From the NCBI GenBank assembly GCA_040182905.1, contig JARQWU010000007.1:1-58512 (forward strand): a DNA stretch of 58,512 bases. Reading direction: 5' to 3'. Positions within the stretch are counted from its first letter, which is position 1. Each line of letters opens with the position of its first letter. The notes beneath the pieces were generated by a model. It was not told the origin of the DNA. It was given only the letters and a program-made list of their open reading frames with translations, and searched no databases. The position numbers and the translations under genes are program-made. The DNA comes from Barthelona sp. PAP020. Lineage: Eukaryota > Metamonada: BaSk clade. Of the stretch, positions 27,324 to 37,146 are shown piece after piece.

Positions 27324-28064
27324 ATGGGAATGCAAGTCACTGCTTTTGAAAATTGTCCTGATGTTGGTGTTTTTGCCATGTTGACAAATACCTATTGTTT
27401 GTGTGCACAAAGCCATTCAGTCAATTTCTATTCTGCATTACAAGAAGTTCTCGGTGATCATATTCCAATTATTCGTACATCCATTAATGAAACTACATTA
27501 GTTGGTGCCTATGCTGTTGGAAACAGATATGGATTACTTTTGCCTTCTGTTGTTACTGACAGTGAATTGATGCATATACGTAATAGTCTTCCTGATGAAG
27601 TTAGGATAGTTCGTATTGATCAACCTTTGTTATTAAATAATTTTGTTGCTTGTAATGATTCCGTTGCTCTGATTTCTCCAGATCTTAGTCCTGAAATTGA
27701 AGCTATTGTTCAAGATGTACTTCAAGTTGAAACTTATAGACAAGCCATTGGAAATGAAAATTTAGTTGGTTCTTTTTGCAGAATTACAAATCAAGGTGGT
27801 TTATTTGCTCCTTTTGTTTCTAAAAATGAATTGATGGAATTAACCAATATGTTACAAATTAAGTTATCGAATGGTACTATAATGGGTTCTAGTACTATAG
27901 CTTCTGGTTTATTAGTGAATGATTGGGCCATGATCATTGGTGAAGATGCTGGAGCTGCTGAAATACATGTTGCTCAAAAGACATTCAATGTCAATGTTAC
28001 ACAATTAGATGGTGATGACATGATGAAACTAATGTCTGAACAAATTTTATTACAAAAATTGTAA
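27324..28064 (+). CDS. eIF6: Translation initiation factor 6 (eIF6/Tif6)
   Basis: The 246-residue protein has the length and five-fold repeat architecture of eIF6. Landmarks include F-E-N-C-P-D-V-G-V-F at the start; the repeat boundaries V-G-x-x-x-V-G-N-R-Y-G-L-L-L-P and V-G-S-F-C-R-I-T-N-Q-G-G-L-F-A-P; N-N-F-V-A-C-N-D and L-V-N-D-W-A; and near-identical strand patterns in each repeat. eIF6 binds the 60S subunit, is needed for its biogenesis, and blocks premature joining with 40S (established). The ATG at 27324 follows a T9 tract by about 20 bases. The stop is within TAAA. It lies divergently from the glycosyltransferase gene (219 bp). Confidence 0.96.
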   Translation: MGMQVTAFENCPDVGVFAMLTNTYCLCAQSHSVNFYSALQEVLGDHIPIIRTSINETTLVGAYAVGNRYGLLLPSVVTDSELMHIRNSLPDEVRIVRIDQPLLLNNFVACNDSVALISPDLSPEIEAIVQDVLQVETYRQAIGNENLVGSFCRITNQGGLFAPFVSKNELMELTNMLQIKLSNGTIMGSSTIASGLLVNDWAMIIGEDAGAAEIHVAQKTFNVNVTQLDGDDMMKLMSEQILLQKL

Positions 28065-28197
28065 ATAACATATACGGTTTTTCAGTTATCTTTTCTTTTT
28101 TTACATTTTTTTGTTTGTTCAAGGCTGTAAAAAACAAAAAAAAAAGGAAGTTCACAAAAAAGTGATTAAAGCTTTTTCCTTTTTAATAACTTTATGA

Positions 28198-30240
28198 ATG
28201 AACAAACAATCCAAACAAGATGTTGATAAAGTTAGCTCTCTAACAAATCAAAGATGTTTTACATCAAAACAATTGAAAAAATTACCAATATATGATTCTG
28301 AGGAAGAAATATTAGATTTGATTGGGAAGAATCAATTTGTTGTCATTCAAGGTGCAACAGGAAGTGGAAAATCAACACAATTACCAATAATATTAAGAAA
28401 TGCTGGATATTGCAAAGATGGAAAAAAAATATGTTGCACACAACCAAGAAGAGTAGCTGCAATGTCAGTTGCAACTCGAGTATCTGAAGAATTAGGTGAA
28501 AAAAGTGTTGGAGGATTATGTGGGTATAACATCAGATTTGAAAGATGCATTAGCAGTAGAAGTGAAATTGTTTACATGACTGATGGTATGTTACTTAGAG
28601 AATTCTTTGTTGATCCTGATTTATCTAATTATTCTGTGGTCATTTTGGATGAATCCCATGAACGTACTATTCAAACAGATATATTATTTGCACTGTTGAA
28701 AGAAATATGTAAAGTGAGAGAAGAACTGAAAGTTTTAATTTGTTCCGCAACTTTAAATGTTGAAAAATTTCAAAAATATTTTAACAATGCTCCATTTATT
28801 GAAATCCCCGGACGAATGTTTAAAGTTGACACATTTTATCAAAAAACACCAGTTTCTAACTATATTCTTACATGTATTCAAATGATTTTGCATTTGCATG
28901 TTGTGGAACCGTTGCCTGGTGATATTCTAGTTTTTTTACCTGGACAAGATATTATCGAAGAAATGTATGAAGCGATTGAAGATAATTTACGTGAGTTAGG
29001 ATCAAATGTAAGGGAGTTGATTCCATTACAAATCTATGCCAATTTGCCCTCTGAAGAACAAAGAAAAATTTTTTTGAAAACACCAGAAAATGCCCGTAAG
29101 GTTGTTCTAGCCACAAATATTGCAGAAACTTCAATTACCATACCTGGAATTAAATATGTGATTGATCCTGGTTTTGAAAAGCAAAACCAATTTAATGCTT
29201 TAACAGGTCAACAAAATTTGGTTATAGTTCCTATCAGTAAAGCTTCTGCAGAGCAACGCAAAGGTCGTGCTGGACGTCTTTCTGAAGGAAAATGTTATCG
29301 TATTTATACAAGATATATTTTTGATAAAGAGTTGCCTTTACAACAACAACCTGAAATAGAACGCTCTGATTTGGATATGATTGTTTTATTTTTGAAAAAT
29401 TTGGGGATAAATAATATGCAAACTTTTGATTTCATTGATAAACCAGCAAAACAGAATCTTCTTGCCAGTTTTCAGAATTTATATGCTTTAGGATTATTAA
29501 ACCACGCAACAATTCTTACAACTTTAGGTGAAAAAGTGGCTACTTTTCCTGTTGAACCTGCAATCGGTGTTTGTATTTGTAAATCAGAAAAATTCAATTG
29601 TGTTTCTGAAATATTGACAATTGTTTCGATGATGCAAGTATATTCGTCATTATTCACTAGAAATAAAGATTCAAATCAAATTTTATCTCGCTTTTTCGAT
29701 CCAACGGGTGATCATATTACTTTATTACATATTTATAATGCTTGGAATTTAAATAAAGGAATTAGAGGTTGGGCAAAGGATAATTGTTTGCAATTGAGGT
29801 CTTTACAACGTGCAGAACTTATTAGAAGACAGTTGGTCACTTTATGTTGGCAAGCAAATGTTAATCCTGAATTATCTTGTAATGATACTCAAGTTATTTT
29901 AAAAGCGTTGTTATCAGGATTTTTTTTGAAAATTGCTGTGTTGGCAAGAGATGGTACTTATCGTTCTTTTCGTCGTTCTGTAGAAGTTCAACCTCATCCC
30001 AATTCAGTTGTAAATATTCAAGTAAAAACTAAAGGTAAAATTCCTTCCAAATGGTTGTTATTTGGAGAAATGGTTCTTACATCCAGAAATTATTTGCGTT
30101 GTGTCAGTTTCATTGAAGATTCAATGTTTGTGGAGACAGTTCCGGAATATTTTAGAAAATTGAAAAATGAGGAAGACCCCTCCAAAGAAAAACCAAAAAT
30201 TAAGAGCAAATCAATAAAAATAAAGACAATAGTTCAATAA
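28198..30240 (+). CDS. DEAH-box RNA helicase (DHX35/PRP-type)
   Basis: The 680-residue protein contains the full DEAH/RHA set: motif I G-A-T-G-S-G-K-S-T (52-60), Ia T-Q-P-R-R-V-A-A (81-88), II D-E-S-H (151-154, with Ser in the usual Ala position), III S-A-T (183-185), V T-N-I-A-E-T-S-I-T, and VI Q-R-K-G-R-A-G-R. Winged-helix, ratchet and OB-fold regions follow, ending with S-K-W-L-L-F-G-E-M-V-L-T-S-R-N-Y-L-R and a basic tail. Size is nearest to DHX35 and the compact spliceosomal/ribosomal DEAH helicases. It probably remodels RNP in splicing or ribosome assembly (inference). An out-of-frame ATG at 28194 precedes the used ATG by four bases. Confidence 0.93.
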   Translation: MNKQSKQDVDKVSSLTNQRCFTSKQLKKLPIYDSEEEILDLIGKNQFVVIQGATGSGKSTQLPIILRNAGYCKDGKKICCTQPRRVAAMSVATRVSEELGEKSVGGLCGYNIRFERCISSRSEIVYMTDGMLLREFFVDPDLSNYSVVILDESHERTIQTDILFALLKEICKVREELKVLICSATLNVEKFQKYFNNAPFIEIPGRMFKVDTFYQKTPVSNYILTCIQMILHLHVVEPLPGDILVFLPGQDIIEEMYEAIEDNLRELGSNVRELIPLQIYANLPSEEQRKIFLKTPENARKVVLATNIAETSITIPGIKYVIDPGFEKQNQFNALTGQQNLVIVPISKASAEQRKGRAGRLSEGKCYRIYTRYIFDKELPLQQQPEIERSDLDMIVLFLKNLGINNMQTFDFIDKPAKQNLLASFQNLYALGLLNHATILTTLGEKVATFPVEPAIGVCICKSEKFNCVSEILTIVSMMQVYSSLFTRNKDSNQILSRFFDPTGDHITLLHIYNAWNLNKGIRGWAKDNCLQLRSLQRAELIRRQLVTLCWQANVNPELSCNDTQVILKALLSGFFLKIAVLARDGTYRSFRRSVEVQPHPNSVVNIQVKTKGKIPSKWLLFGEMVLTSRNYLRCVSFIEDSMFVETVPEYFRKLKNEEDPSKEKPKIKSKSIKIKTIVQ

Positions 30241-30449
30241 CACAATCATTTGAATAAAAGACAAAAACAAATTATTTCATTTACGATGACAAGAAGAAGG
30301 AGCAAAAAAAAAAAAAAAAGAAAACAATAATTCATTGTTTTGAATTTAACAAGCCAATTACAACTACTCCAATTCCTAGCTAAAAACAAAATACTTGCGG
30401 AAATCTATGTTTCAAATCGTTAAAGATTAATCATAATGTTTGTAAACAT

Positions 30450-33400
30450 CTAATTTTTTTCGTTAAACAACTTGGGTAAAGCAGGTCTATATACAGGTGC
30501 AAGAGTTTGCAAGGGAATTCTTTCATCAACATCATCATCCTCATTCCAATACCTTTCCTCCCGAGAAGTTTGAAGCTCCAAGGGTACTCTCATATGCATT
30601 GGTTCTACTTCCAACATTTTAGTCAATTCGGAAGACATTGAACGTTTAGTTTTTCCTTTGACCTTACGAATTGGTGAATTCTTCAATTCATCGATTAGGG
30701 AAATACTCATTCTGCGCACATTGCTCTTATAATAATCGGGTTCTTGCTCTGGTTCTTCTTTATTGGCTTTGTGAATTTGTACTCTTTCAGTGAATGCCCC
30801 TCTTATGTTCTGCAGAGATTTAGAATCAGCAAATGAAATTGAAGGTGTATTGTTTTTGAGTTTGCTGAGATCAATATTTAAATTAAAGTCGTCAATCACA
30901 CTGGTAAACTTTTTTGATCGATTAGATACAACATAGTCTGTATTCAATTCAGGTAATTGCATATTCAACGTGTCACTGTCAATTTTTGGGAAACTTTTCA
31001 CAAAATGGTCAAAATTTTCAATGTTATAAGGAATTTGTCCCAATTTTGCTAATAAATCTCCGGTTCCAGTTACAACCAACAAATTATTTTCCAAGGTAAT
31101 TAAAAAAGATGGCTTTTCAAGAGGTAAAGAACAAATAGAAGCAATTGACCGCTTTGACACTCTAAAAGGCGACAGACGTTCAATTATTGGTTCCTTTTGA
31201 CTTAACCCTTCAATGTTAAAAGGCCTCAAAATACCATTTGTATCCGAAACTATCAAAGTTTTATTATCATGCGTTAATGTCCAATCACAAAAACCAACAT
31301 CTTCTTGTTTCCCAAAAACAACTATTTTATAAAATGGTAACTCATTCTTTGCAGGAGAATGCCCAATTAAATTGTTTCCAACAGGTTTTGGATCATAAAC
31401 GTATAATACACCATCTTGCGCTAAAGCCAAAACAAAATTTGTACTTTTCAAATACTTTATCGCTAAAAATCCTATGTTTTGAATTTCATTTTGAGTTTTA
31501 AGCTCAAATGTTGGATGAATAAACCTTAAACGAGTTCGCATTCCAGTTAAAATGTTCCAGCAGTAAATCATACCATCGGCAGCTGCAGTCAAATACATAC
31601 TTGAACTTGAATTGATAAATAATTCCGCTACATCTTCAATATCAGCATTATGTCCATCAAAAGCGTCTAAATCAGGTAATTCTTTGTATGAAACAAGATT
31701 TGTTGTTTTCGAATTGATCCAAACAGACACCTTTTTATCCCAACCAACCGCTATTACCAAACGACTGCCATCTTCAGTTATTTTTCCAATAACTTTTGTG
31801 ATTTCTTCTGTTTTATCGTGATAGTCATCAATAATGGCACCGTTATGATAATTTACGGTGAATACACGTCCATTTGACTCACTTAATATTAAATGTCTTC
31901 CATTATGTATCAGACCCATGTAGGTCACAATGCTTTCAATATTTAAAGAGAACATTAAACTTAAGTAACCAGTGAATAGATCCCAGATACAAATACGCCC
32001 ACTGGCATCCAAAGAAATTACACAGGAGAATTCTTCATGAAAACATACATGTGTGATAGGTCTAATATGTCCACCTGTATCTTTGATTTGTTTCTCAATA
32101 GAATATTTCAAAAGATATGATCCACCTAAAACACAAATAGATTCATTCATAAAACCACTGGTGATACGATCCGAAGGGATGAATTTTTGTCTGACTAAAA
32201 ATGATTGACATTGTTTGGTTGACATAGAGTCAAACAATCTGACAATTTTAGAAGAAGACACAGTGAGGAATATTGACCGATTAGAAGCAGTTAGAGCGAT
32301 GGGTACTGATCCTTCATGTCCACCTAAATGGCTAATGATTTCACCACGATGAAAATCTATCAATCTAACGCTTCGATCAACTCCAGCCACAACAAAATAT
32401 TTCTGAACACTTTCAACAGCAATATTAAGAATTCCTGCGGGGACAATATTCATAAATGAACTGCGAATAGTCATTGTGGAACAATTAACCAGATACATAT
32501 TCCCATCAGATCCTCCTGTTGCAACAACACCATTCATTCCCGGTGCTTTACACATGCATGTGATAGAACCTTCATGAACTTTTAAACTTCTTGAAGAGCG
32601 TACTTTTGAATTTTTCAAATGTTTGGAATCGTCTTGTTCCAAATTATCAATGATATGAACATATCCAGCATCATCACCCATCACCAAATGATGCTCATAG
32701 TCAATATCACCAGAAGCTAAAGTTGTTGGAATATTTTTAAAAGGACCAATCTTTGTTAAAGTATCGTTTGAAGTGTTAAAAACTGCTAAATATCTTCCTA
32801 ATAAACCAAAGACCAAATAAGAACCAATGACAGTGACACAATTGATATTATTTGCTAAATCATTTCGAGAAAATCTATTTTTTGAATGAACAATCAATTG
32901 TTCAGAACTCATGATTGAATTATAATTGTCGGAAGCCAAATGAATTCCCTTAATGCAAGTTTGACTCGATAAGCTCCACCAAACAATTAGTCCACTTGTA
33001 TCAGCAGTAATTATGCGATCTGCCAGATTTGGATCTTGTTCAATCGCAACTATCATATGATTGTGAATTTGTTGAAACTTAGATTCAAACTTCAACTGAT
33101 ATAATATATCATCTTGGGCAATAGATTGAGTTTTTTCAAGATTTAAAAAAAAATTAGCAAATTCTGTCTTGCTAATAGTATCATTACAATCAACATTGAT
33201 TTTATTAAATAAATATTCCATAACTACAGGTTCTAATTCTAAAATATTCTGAAATTCCTCAATAAACAAAGGTAAATTGACTTTTTCAACACTGAACGTG
33301 TTGAATTTTTTAAATGCTTCATTAAATTGTTTCATTGTAAACACGGTTGTTGAACTTAATATATTTTTAGGAGTGAACCTTAAGTTTTTAGTCTTTTGTG

Positions 33401-33869
33401 GATTGTTTTCAAAATATTCCAACAATGCTTCTTTGGTAAGTTTATTTGTTTTATTTCCTGATTTTCCTTTTGTAATCACTTGAAAGATCTCTCGCCAAAA
33501 ATTCTTAGAAGTACCTGTGAAAGTTTTATTTGTAGCGATAAATAAATCTTCAAATTTAACAAATTCATCATTTTCAAATTTCAACTGTTTCAATATTTCA
33601 AATATTCTTTCAAAATGCATCTTTTCATTTTCATTAGTTGAAAAATCATCTTTAACATTTCTTTTTTTGCTATTATTCATCAAAGTAGCATTTGACACAA
33701 TAGAATTTGATAAAGATGAGGCCTCTAAATTGGGTAAAAATTGTCCAGTTGTACTATTACTGTTGCTATTCGTTTTTTTAACATTTTCACTCATTTTTCT
33801 TGCATTAAAGAAACTTTCAAGTGTTCGATTTAAAAAATCCACTTCATTATACTGTACAGGTGTGGTCAT
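30450..33869 (-). CDS. EF-hand and WD40 protein (WDR49/CFAP337-like)
   Basis: From the ATG at 33869 the protein has 1139 residues. The frame extends upstream to an ATG at 33986, but that adds 39 residues of Lys/Phe/Ile sequence read from an A/T tract. Residues ~70-250 are helical with EF-hand character; the clearest loop is N-V-D-C-N-D-T-I-S-K-T-E-F. WD40 repeats cover ~270-940, probably two propellers, with W-D / W-W type strand ends. The last ~190 residues are disordered and basic. EF-hand plus WD40 proteins of this layout (WDR49/WDR64, CFAP337) occur in the axoneme (family knowledge). The many flagellar neighbours fit, but the exact orthologue is uncertain. Confidence 0.82.
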   Translation of the reverse strand: MTTPVQYNEVDFLNRTLESFFNARKMSENVKKTNSNSNSTTGQFLPNLEASSLSNSIVSNATLMNNSKKRNVKDDFSTNENEKMHFERIFEILKQLKFENDEFVKFEDLFIATNKTFTGTSKNFWREIFQVITKGKSGNKTNKLTKEALLEYFENNPQKTKNLRFTPKNILSSTTVFTMKQFNEAFKKFNTFSVEKVNLPLFIEEFQNILELEPVVMEYLFNKINVDCNDTISKTEFANFFLNLEKTQSIAQDDILYQLKFESKFQQIHNHMIVAIEQDPNLADRIITADTSGLIVWWSLSSQTCIKGIHLASDNYNSIMSSEQLIVHSKNRFSRNDLANNINCVTVIGSYLVFGLLGRYLAVFNTSNDTLTKIGPFKNIPTTLASGDIDYEHHLVMGDDAGYVHIIDNLEQDDSKHLKNSKVRSSRSLKVHEGSITCMCKAPGMNGVVATGGSDGNMYLVNCSTMTIRSSFMNIVPAGILNIAVESVQKYFVVAGVDRSVRLIDFHRGEIISHLGGHEGSVPIALTASNRSIFLTVSSSKIVRLFDSMSTKQCQSFLVRQKFIPSDRITSGFMNESICVLGGSYLLKYSIEKQIKDTGGHIRPITHVCFHEEFSCVISLDASGRICIWDLFTGYLSLMFSLNIESIVTYMGLIHNGRHLILSESNGRVFTVNYHNGAIIDDYHDKTEEITKVIGKITEDGSRLVIAVGWDKKVSVWINSKTTNLVSYKELPDLDAFDGHNADIEDVAELFINSSSSMYLTAAADGMIYCWNILTGMRTRLRFIHPTFELKTQNEIQNIGFLAIKYLKSTNFVLALAQDGVLYVYDPKPVGNNLIGHSPAKNELPFYKIVVFGKQEDVGFCDWTLTHDNKTLIVSDTNGILRPFNIEGLSQKEPIIERLSPFRVSKRSIASICSLPLEKPSFLITLENNLLVVTGTGDLLAKLGQIPYNIENFDHFVKSFPKIDSDTLNMQLPELNTDYVVSNRSKKFTSVIDDFNLNIDLSKLKNNTPSISFADSKSLQNIRGAFTERVQIHKANKEEPEQEPDYYKSNVRRMSISLIDELKNSPIRKVKGKTKRSMSSELTKMLEVEPMHMRVPLELQTSREERYWNEDDDVDERIPLQTLAPVYRPALPKLFNEKN

Positions 33870-34078
33870 AATGAATTCGAAAATGTAAAAAGAGAAAAAA
33901 TTTTTTTCAAACTGAAGGGATTTTTTTTTTTGTTCCATTCTTTCTATAAAAAATTCATTTATTTTTATTTTATGTATAATGAACATGAATGTTCACATTC
34001 TTTTTTGATTTATCAAAGAAAGAAGTTTTTTTAATCATTTTTTTTCTTTTCTTTTACTTTTTTCAAAGAACAATATTA

Positions 34079-35035
34079 ATGGCTGAGGAAAATATATTTG
34101 ATGCACCTCAAATGCAAATTCAACGAAAATTAGGAGAAAATCCATTCATAACTGACGAAGATAATAATTCTCACATATATTTTGAATATGTTCCGGGATT
34201 TAATTTAAAAGACTGTAATCCAAATATAAATGATTTAATTCAAGTATTTATACAAGCAAAATATATTAGTCAAGGAAATTACTCATGTTTACACAGATAT
34301 CTTTGGGGTTCACATCCATATTCATTGAAAACAGATATTGTTTGTACTCTATGGCATGATGGTATATTGAAACCCGATGTCAAACCACCAACAAATATTT
34401 TGGGACTCATAGTATTGTTGGAAATAGTTAAGCCCGATGAAGTTCAAAATGATGTAACTTTTTTTAGTACCGAATGTTGCGGAATTATTTCAAAAGATTG
34501 GATTGAAGATAAAGATAAAGGGTACGTAGTAAAAAAAACCTTTTTTTTGGAAAAGAATTTAAATATTCGACCACTGGATACTCATTCTAAAGGATTTATT
34601 CTTGAGAAGAATTTCCCTCAACTGTGTTGTTGCTACAATTTGTCTAATGAACCTTGTTTGGAATATAACACTCTTTTGTTTGGAGATTCAATATATACAC
34701 CCTTAACTGAATATTTTAAAAAGAACAAATATCATGAGAGTCAAGTGCTTTATCTTGAAACGTTTGCAAATCAAAGGTTAGAGATATTTTGTTTGGATAA
34801 CCATGATTTATACAGTGTTAGTGTAGTTTTAGAACCCAGAAGGCATTTTAAAACGGATCTTGTTCCTTTGCCTGAACATTTAGTTGAGTTAGTTGGTTTT
34901 TTCGAGTGGAAAGAGCTGAATTGGGGCGTTAAAGAGTTGCAAATAGGAAATTTAATGAAATATGAAATAAAAACGTTTTGGTGGATTGAATCACATGATA
35001 ATGCAATTCAAAAACGATGGGATTCATTAATGTAA
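34079..35035 (+). CDS. Rxt3-like protein (histone deacetylase complex type)
   Basis: The 318-residue protein resembles the Rxt3 domain: an alkyl strand before A-K-Y-I, then R-Y-L-W-G-S-H-P-Y-S-L-K-T-D-I-V (73-88) matching the family's R-x-L-W-G-T-D-x-Y-T-D-D-S-D, then H-D-G-I (93-96) and L-G-L-I-V-L-L-E-I-V (108-117). Further on, Y-N-L-S-N-E-P-C-L-E-Y (about 182-192) fits the conserved 'NLTNEP' segment. Rxt3 belongs to Rpd3L/Sin3 deacetylase complexes in fungi (established), so a chromatin role is inferred. An upstream ATG at 33989 would add a hydrophobic 30-residue leader encoded by a T-rich tract; I reject it as 5' UTR. Confidence 0.6.
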   Translation: MAEENIFDAPQMQIQRKLGENPFITDEDNNSHIYFEYVPGFNLKDCNPNINDLIQVFIQAKYISQGNYSCLHRYLWGSHPYSLKTDIVCTLWHDGILKPDVKPPTNILGLIVLLEIVKPDEVQNDVTFFSTECCGIISKDWIEDKDKGYVVKKTFFLEKNLNIRPLDTHSKGFILEKNFPQLCCCYNLSNEPCLEYNTLLFGDSIYTPLTEYFKKNKYHESQVLYLETFANQRLEIFCLDNHDLYSVSVVLEPRRHFKTDLVPLPEHLVELVGFFEWKELNWGVKELQIGNLMKYEIKTFWWIESHDNAIQKRWDSLM

Positions 35036-35693
35036 GCTTTTTATATGGATTTCAATATATTTAGAGTGTTTTAACGTGATTTACCTGCAGAGTGCTTTAG
35101 GGTGCCATTTTTTTCGACAATTATTGAAGAAGCTTTGATGAGCCATAAATTTGTTTTACTTTTTTCTTTGCACAAAACATTTTTTTAACTTTGATTTATA
35201 GTTAGATCATCATGCCGTTGAATAAACAGTTCAAAAACCCTTATGCAAAGCGGGAGTGTAACTAATAGAAATTCTGTTAAAATATTCATCTTAAGGCTTT
35301 CAATTGGAAAGAACCAGATGGTTAGATCCTGTTATTTCATCAACATTTTATTAAATTTCTCAAAAACTCACATTTTGCTAAGTCTCAGAATTTACTTTTT
35401 TTACTTTGTTCAGTTAGATTTGATTTCCACTCAATGAACAGAGGATTTAAAGTTTGGATACTTTTCACACTCAAAACCAAAATTCTAAAAAGAATGGAAT
35501 TCTGAATTGTTTAATGTGGATAAAATTTTGGCACTTGTTTGAAAAGAAAAATTGAAGAGAAGGAGTAAGACAAAATGATTCTGAAGAAACAAAAAATTCT
35601 CTAGATCTTTTATATAATGAATATATTTTGTGCAAAATGCAAGCAAAACAAAACTGTTCCACATTTTTATACAAGACTAATTTTGTTGTTTTC
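35036..35693. other. Intergenic, no gene recognised
   Basis: This region lies between two convergent genes. Small frames exist on both strands (longest about 64-70 codons) with no protein-like composition. No tRNA box, hairpin array or repeat was noticed. It is long for a gap between convergent genes in this window. Confidence 0.55.
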
Positions 35694-36974
35694 TTACAAA
35701 GCACTTGAAACCATAAATAAAGGATTAGCTTCATTCAAAACCTCATCACTAACCGAAATACCGTTCAAATACTGTCTTAGTAACAATTTCAAATTCTCAT
35801 TTTCTCTGATCAATGTTTCATGCTCTTTTTCTAAAGCTAATTTATCCAACAACACTTTGTTAGTTTTTCGCTGGAAATTGCCCAAGGGTTGTAACAATAC
35901 AGGCCCATCAGTATCCACACCATATGTTTGATTCAAATATTGTGCGTTTAACTCATTATCTGTTTCAACCATGTCTTCAACAAAAGGATCAACTCTTTCT
36001 TGGACAGTTTCTTCTTTTCTACATAATTCTGCCAACCTTAATATGCGTTCACCAACTGCAATTCTCTCATCCAATACATTACAACAATTATGATATGAGT
36101 TAGCCAAAGTCAACAATCTTTCTTTCTGTGAATCACGGAAATTTAGCAATTTTCCTTTTAACATCTTATGATGATGAAGAACAGTTGTCTCTTCTTCCCT
36201 TAATGCTTCATTTTTCATCTCATAATCTTTTTGAGTGTCAGCTAACTTAATTTTCCATGATTGAATTTGTTGTTGTAAACGGTCATATTTCAGCTTTTGG
36301 GAATCAATGTCCTTTCGATGCTTATCATCCTTTTCACGTAACTTTTCAAAATCAACACGTTGTTCCTCACTATGTTGGATGTAATCTTGATGGTGTGTCT
36401 TTGCATTTTCATACAATTCCTTTAAAGCATTATCTAATGTGTACTTTAAAAGATTAAAATCTTCCAAATGCTTTTCTTTCAAAGTTTGAGTTCTGGACTG
36501 AAATACATCCCTAGAATGCTTCATTGTTTCATCGAAACGATCCTTCATTGAGATTCTCAATTCTTCAAAACGTTTTTTCGTTGAATCATAGACTTTAATC
36601 AATTCAGCTTCTTCCCTTTGAAATGTTTCTTCCAACTCTTTTGATTCAACTTCAAATTCTTCACGCAATTGATTTTGTGATCTTCTTTGCAAATCAACTA
36701 AAGAATCAATGTTTTGCAAATGACTTCTCTGTGCTATTAACATCATTTCTTCAGCTGCTTCTAATTCTTCATCCAACAATTGAATAATCGCATCTTTACG
36801 GTCAACTTGTCGCTCATGTGATGCTGCAAGAATCTTAATTTGTTCACGTAACTCAACAGTTTTTTGTTGATGCAATAAACGTTTCCATTCTTGTTCGATT
36901 TTAACAACATTTGTCGCACTTCGACGTTCCTCTGCTAATAATAATTCCTTGAAATGAGCTGCAGAACTTGCCAT
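35694..36974 (-). CDS. Nexin-dynein regulatory complex subunit DRC2 (CCDC65)
   Basis: The 426-residue protein is nearly all coiled coil. It starts M-A-S-S-A-A-H-F-K-E-L-L-L-A-E-E-R-R-S with the DRC2-type segment E-Q-E-W-K-R-L-L (27-34), then I-Q-L-L-D-E-E-L-E-A-A-E-E-M. Near the end, K-L-L-L-R-Q-Y-L-N-G-I-S-V-S-D-E-V-L-N-E-A-N-P-L-F matches the conserved CCDC65 terminus. DRC2 pairs with DRC1 to form the base-plate coiled coil that links outer doublets in motile flagella (established). The ATG at 36974 is clear. It is divergent from the MYCBPAP-like gene. Confidence 0.9.
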   Translation of the reverse strand: MASSAAHFKELLLAEERRSATNVVKIEQEWKRLLHQQKTVELREQIKILAASHERQVDRKDAIIQLLDEELEAAEEMMLIAQRSHLQNIDSLVDLQRRSQNQLREEFEVESKELEETFQREEAELIKVYDSTKKRFEELRISMKDRFDETMKHSRDVFQSRTQTLKEKHLEDFNLLKYTLDNALKELYENAKTHHQDYIQHSEEQRVDFEKLREKDDKHRKDIDSQKLKYDRLQQQIQSWKIKLADTQKDYEMKNEALREEETTVLHHHKMLKGKLLNFRDSQKERLLTLANSYHNCCNVLDERIAVGERILRLAELCRKEETVQERVDPFVEDMVETDNELNAQYLNQTYGVDTDGPVLLQPLGNFQRKTNKVLLDKLALEKEHETLIRENENLKLLLRQYLNGISVSDEVLNEANPLFMVSSAL

Positions 36975-37146
36975 GAAATTAAAAGAAAGGTTATGATTTT
37001 AAAATTTGTTTTTATTTTAAATGTTAAATTGAATATTTTATCATAAATTTCTCTTGTAGTGATCATTATTACTGTTATAGGTCATTTGAAATACTGCAAA
37101 AGGAAAAGAGTTGTTCCCTTTTTTTTTTTTGAATTACAATATCGAC

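Noticed and set aside
33870-33986. 39-residue N-terminal extension of the WD40 protein
   Set aside because: It is read from A/T-rich leader DNA with Lys/Phe/Ile composition, and the next ATG gives a normal start.
35471-35734. 87-codon minus-strand frame next to DRC2
   Set aside because: It overlaps the conserved DRC2 C-terminus in another frame, and its composition is that of translated AT-rich spacer.
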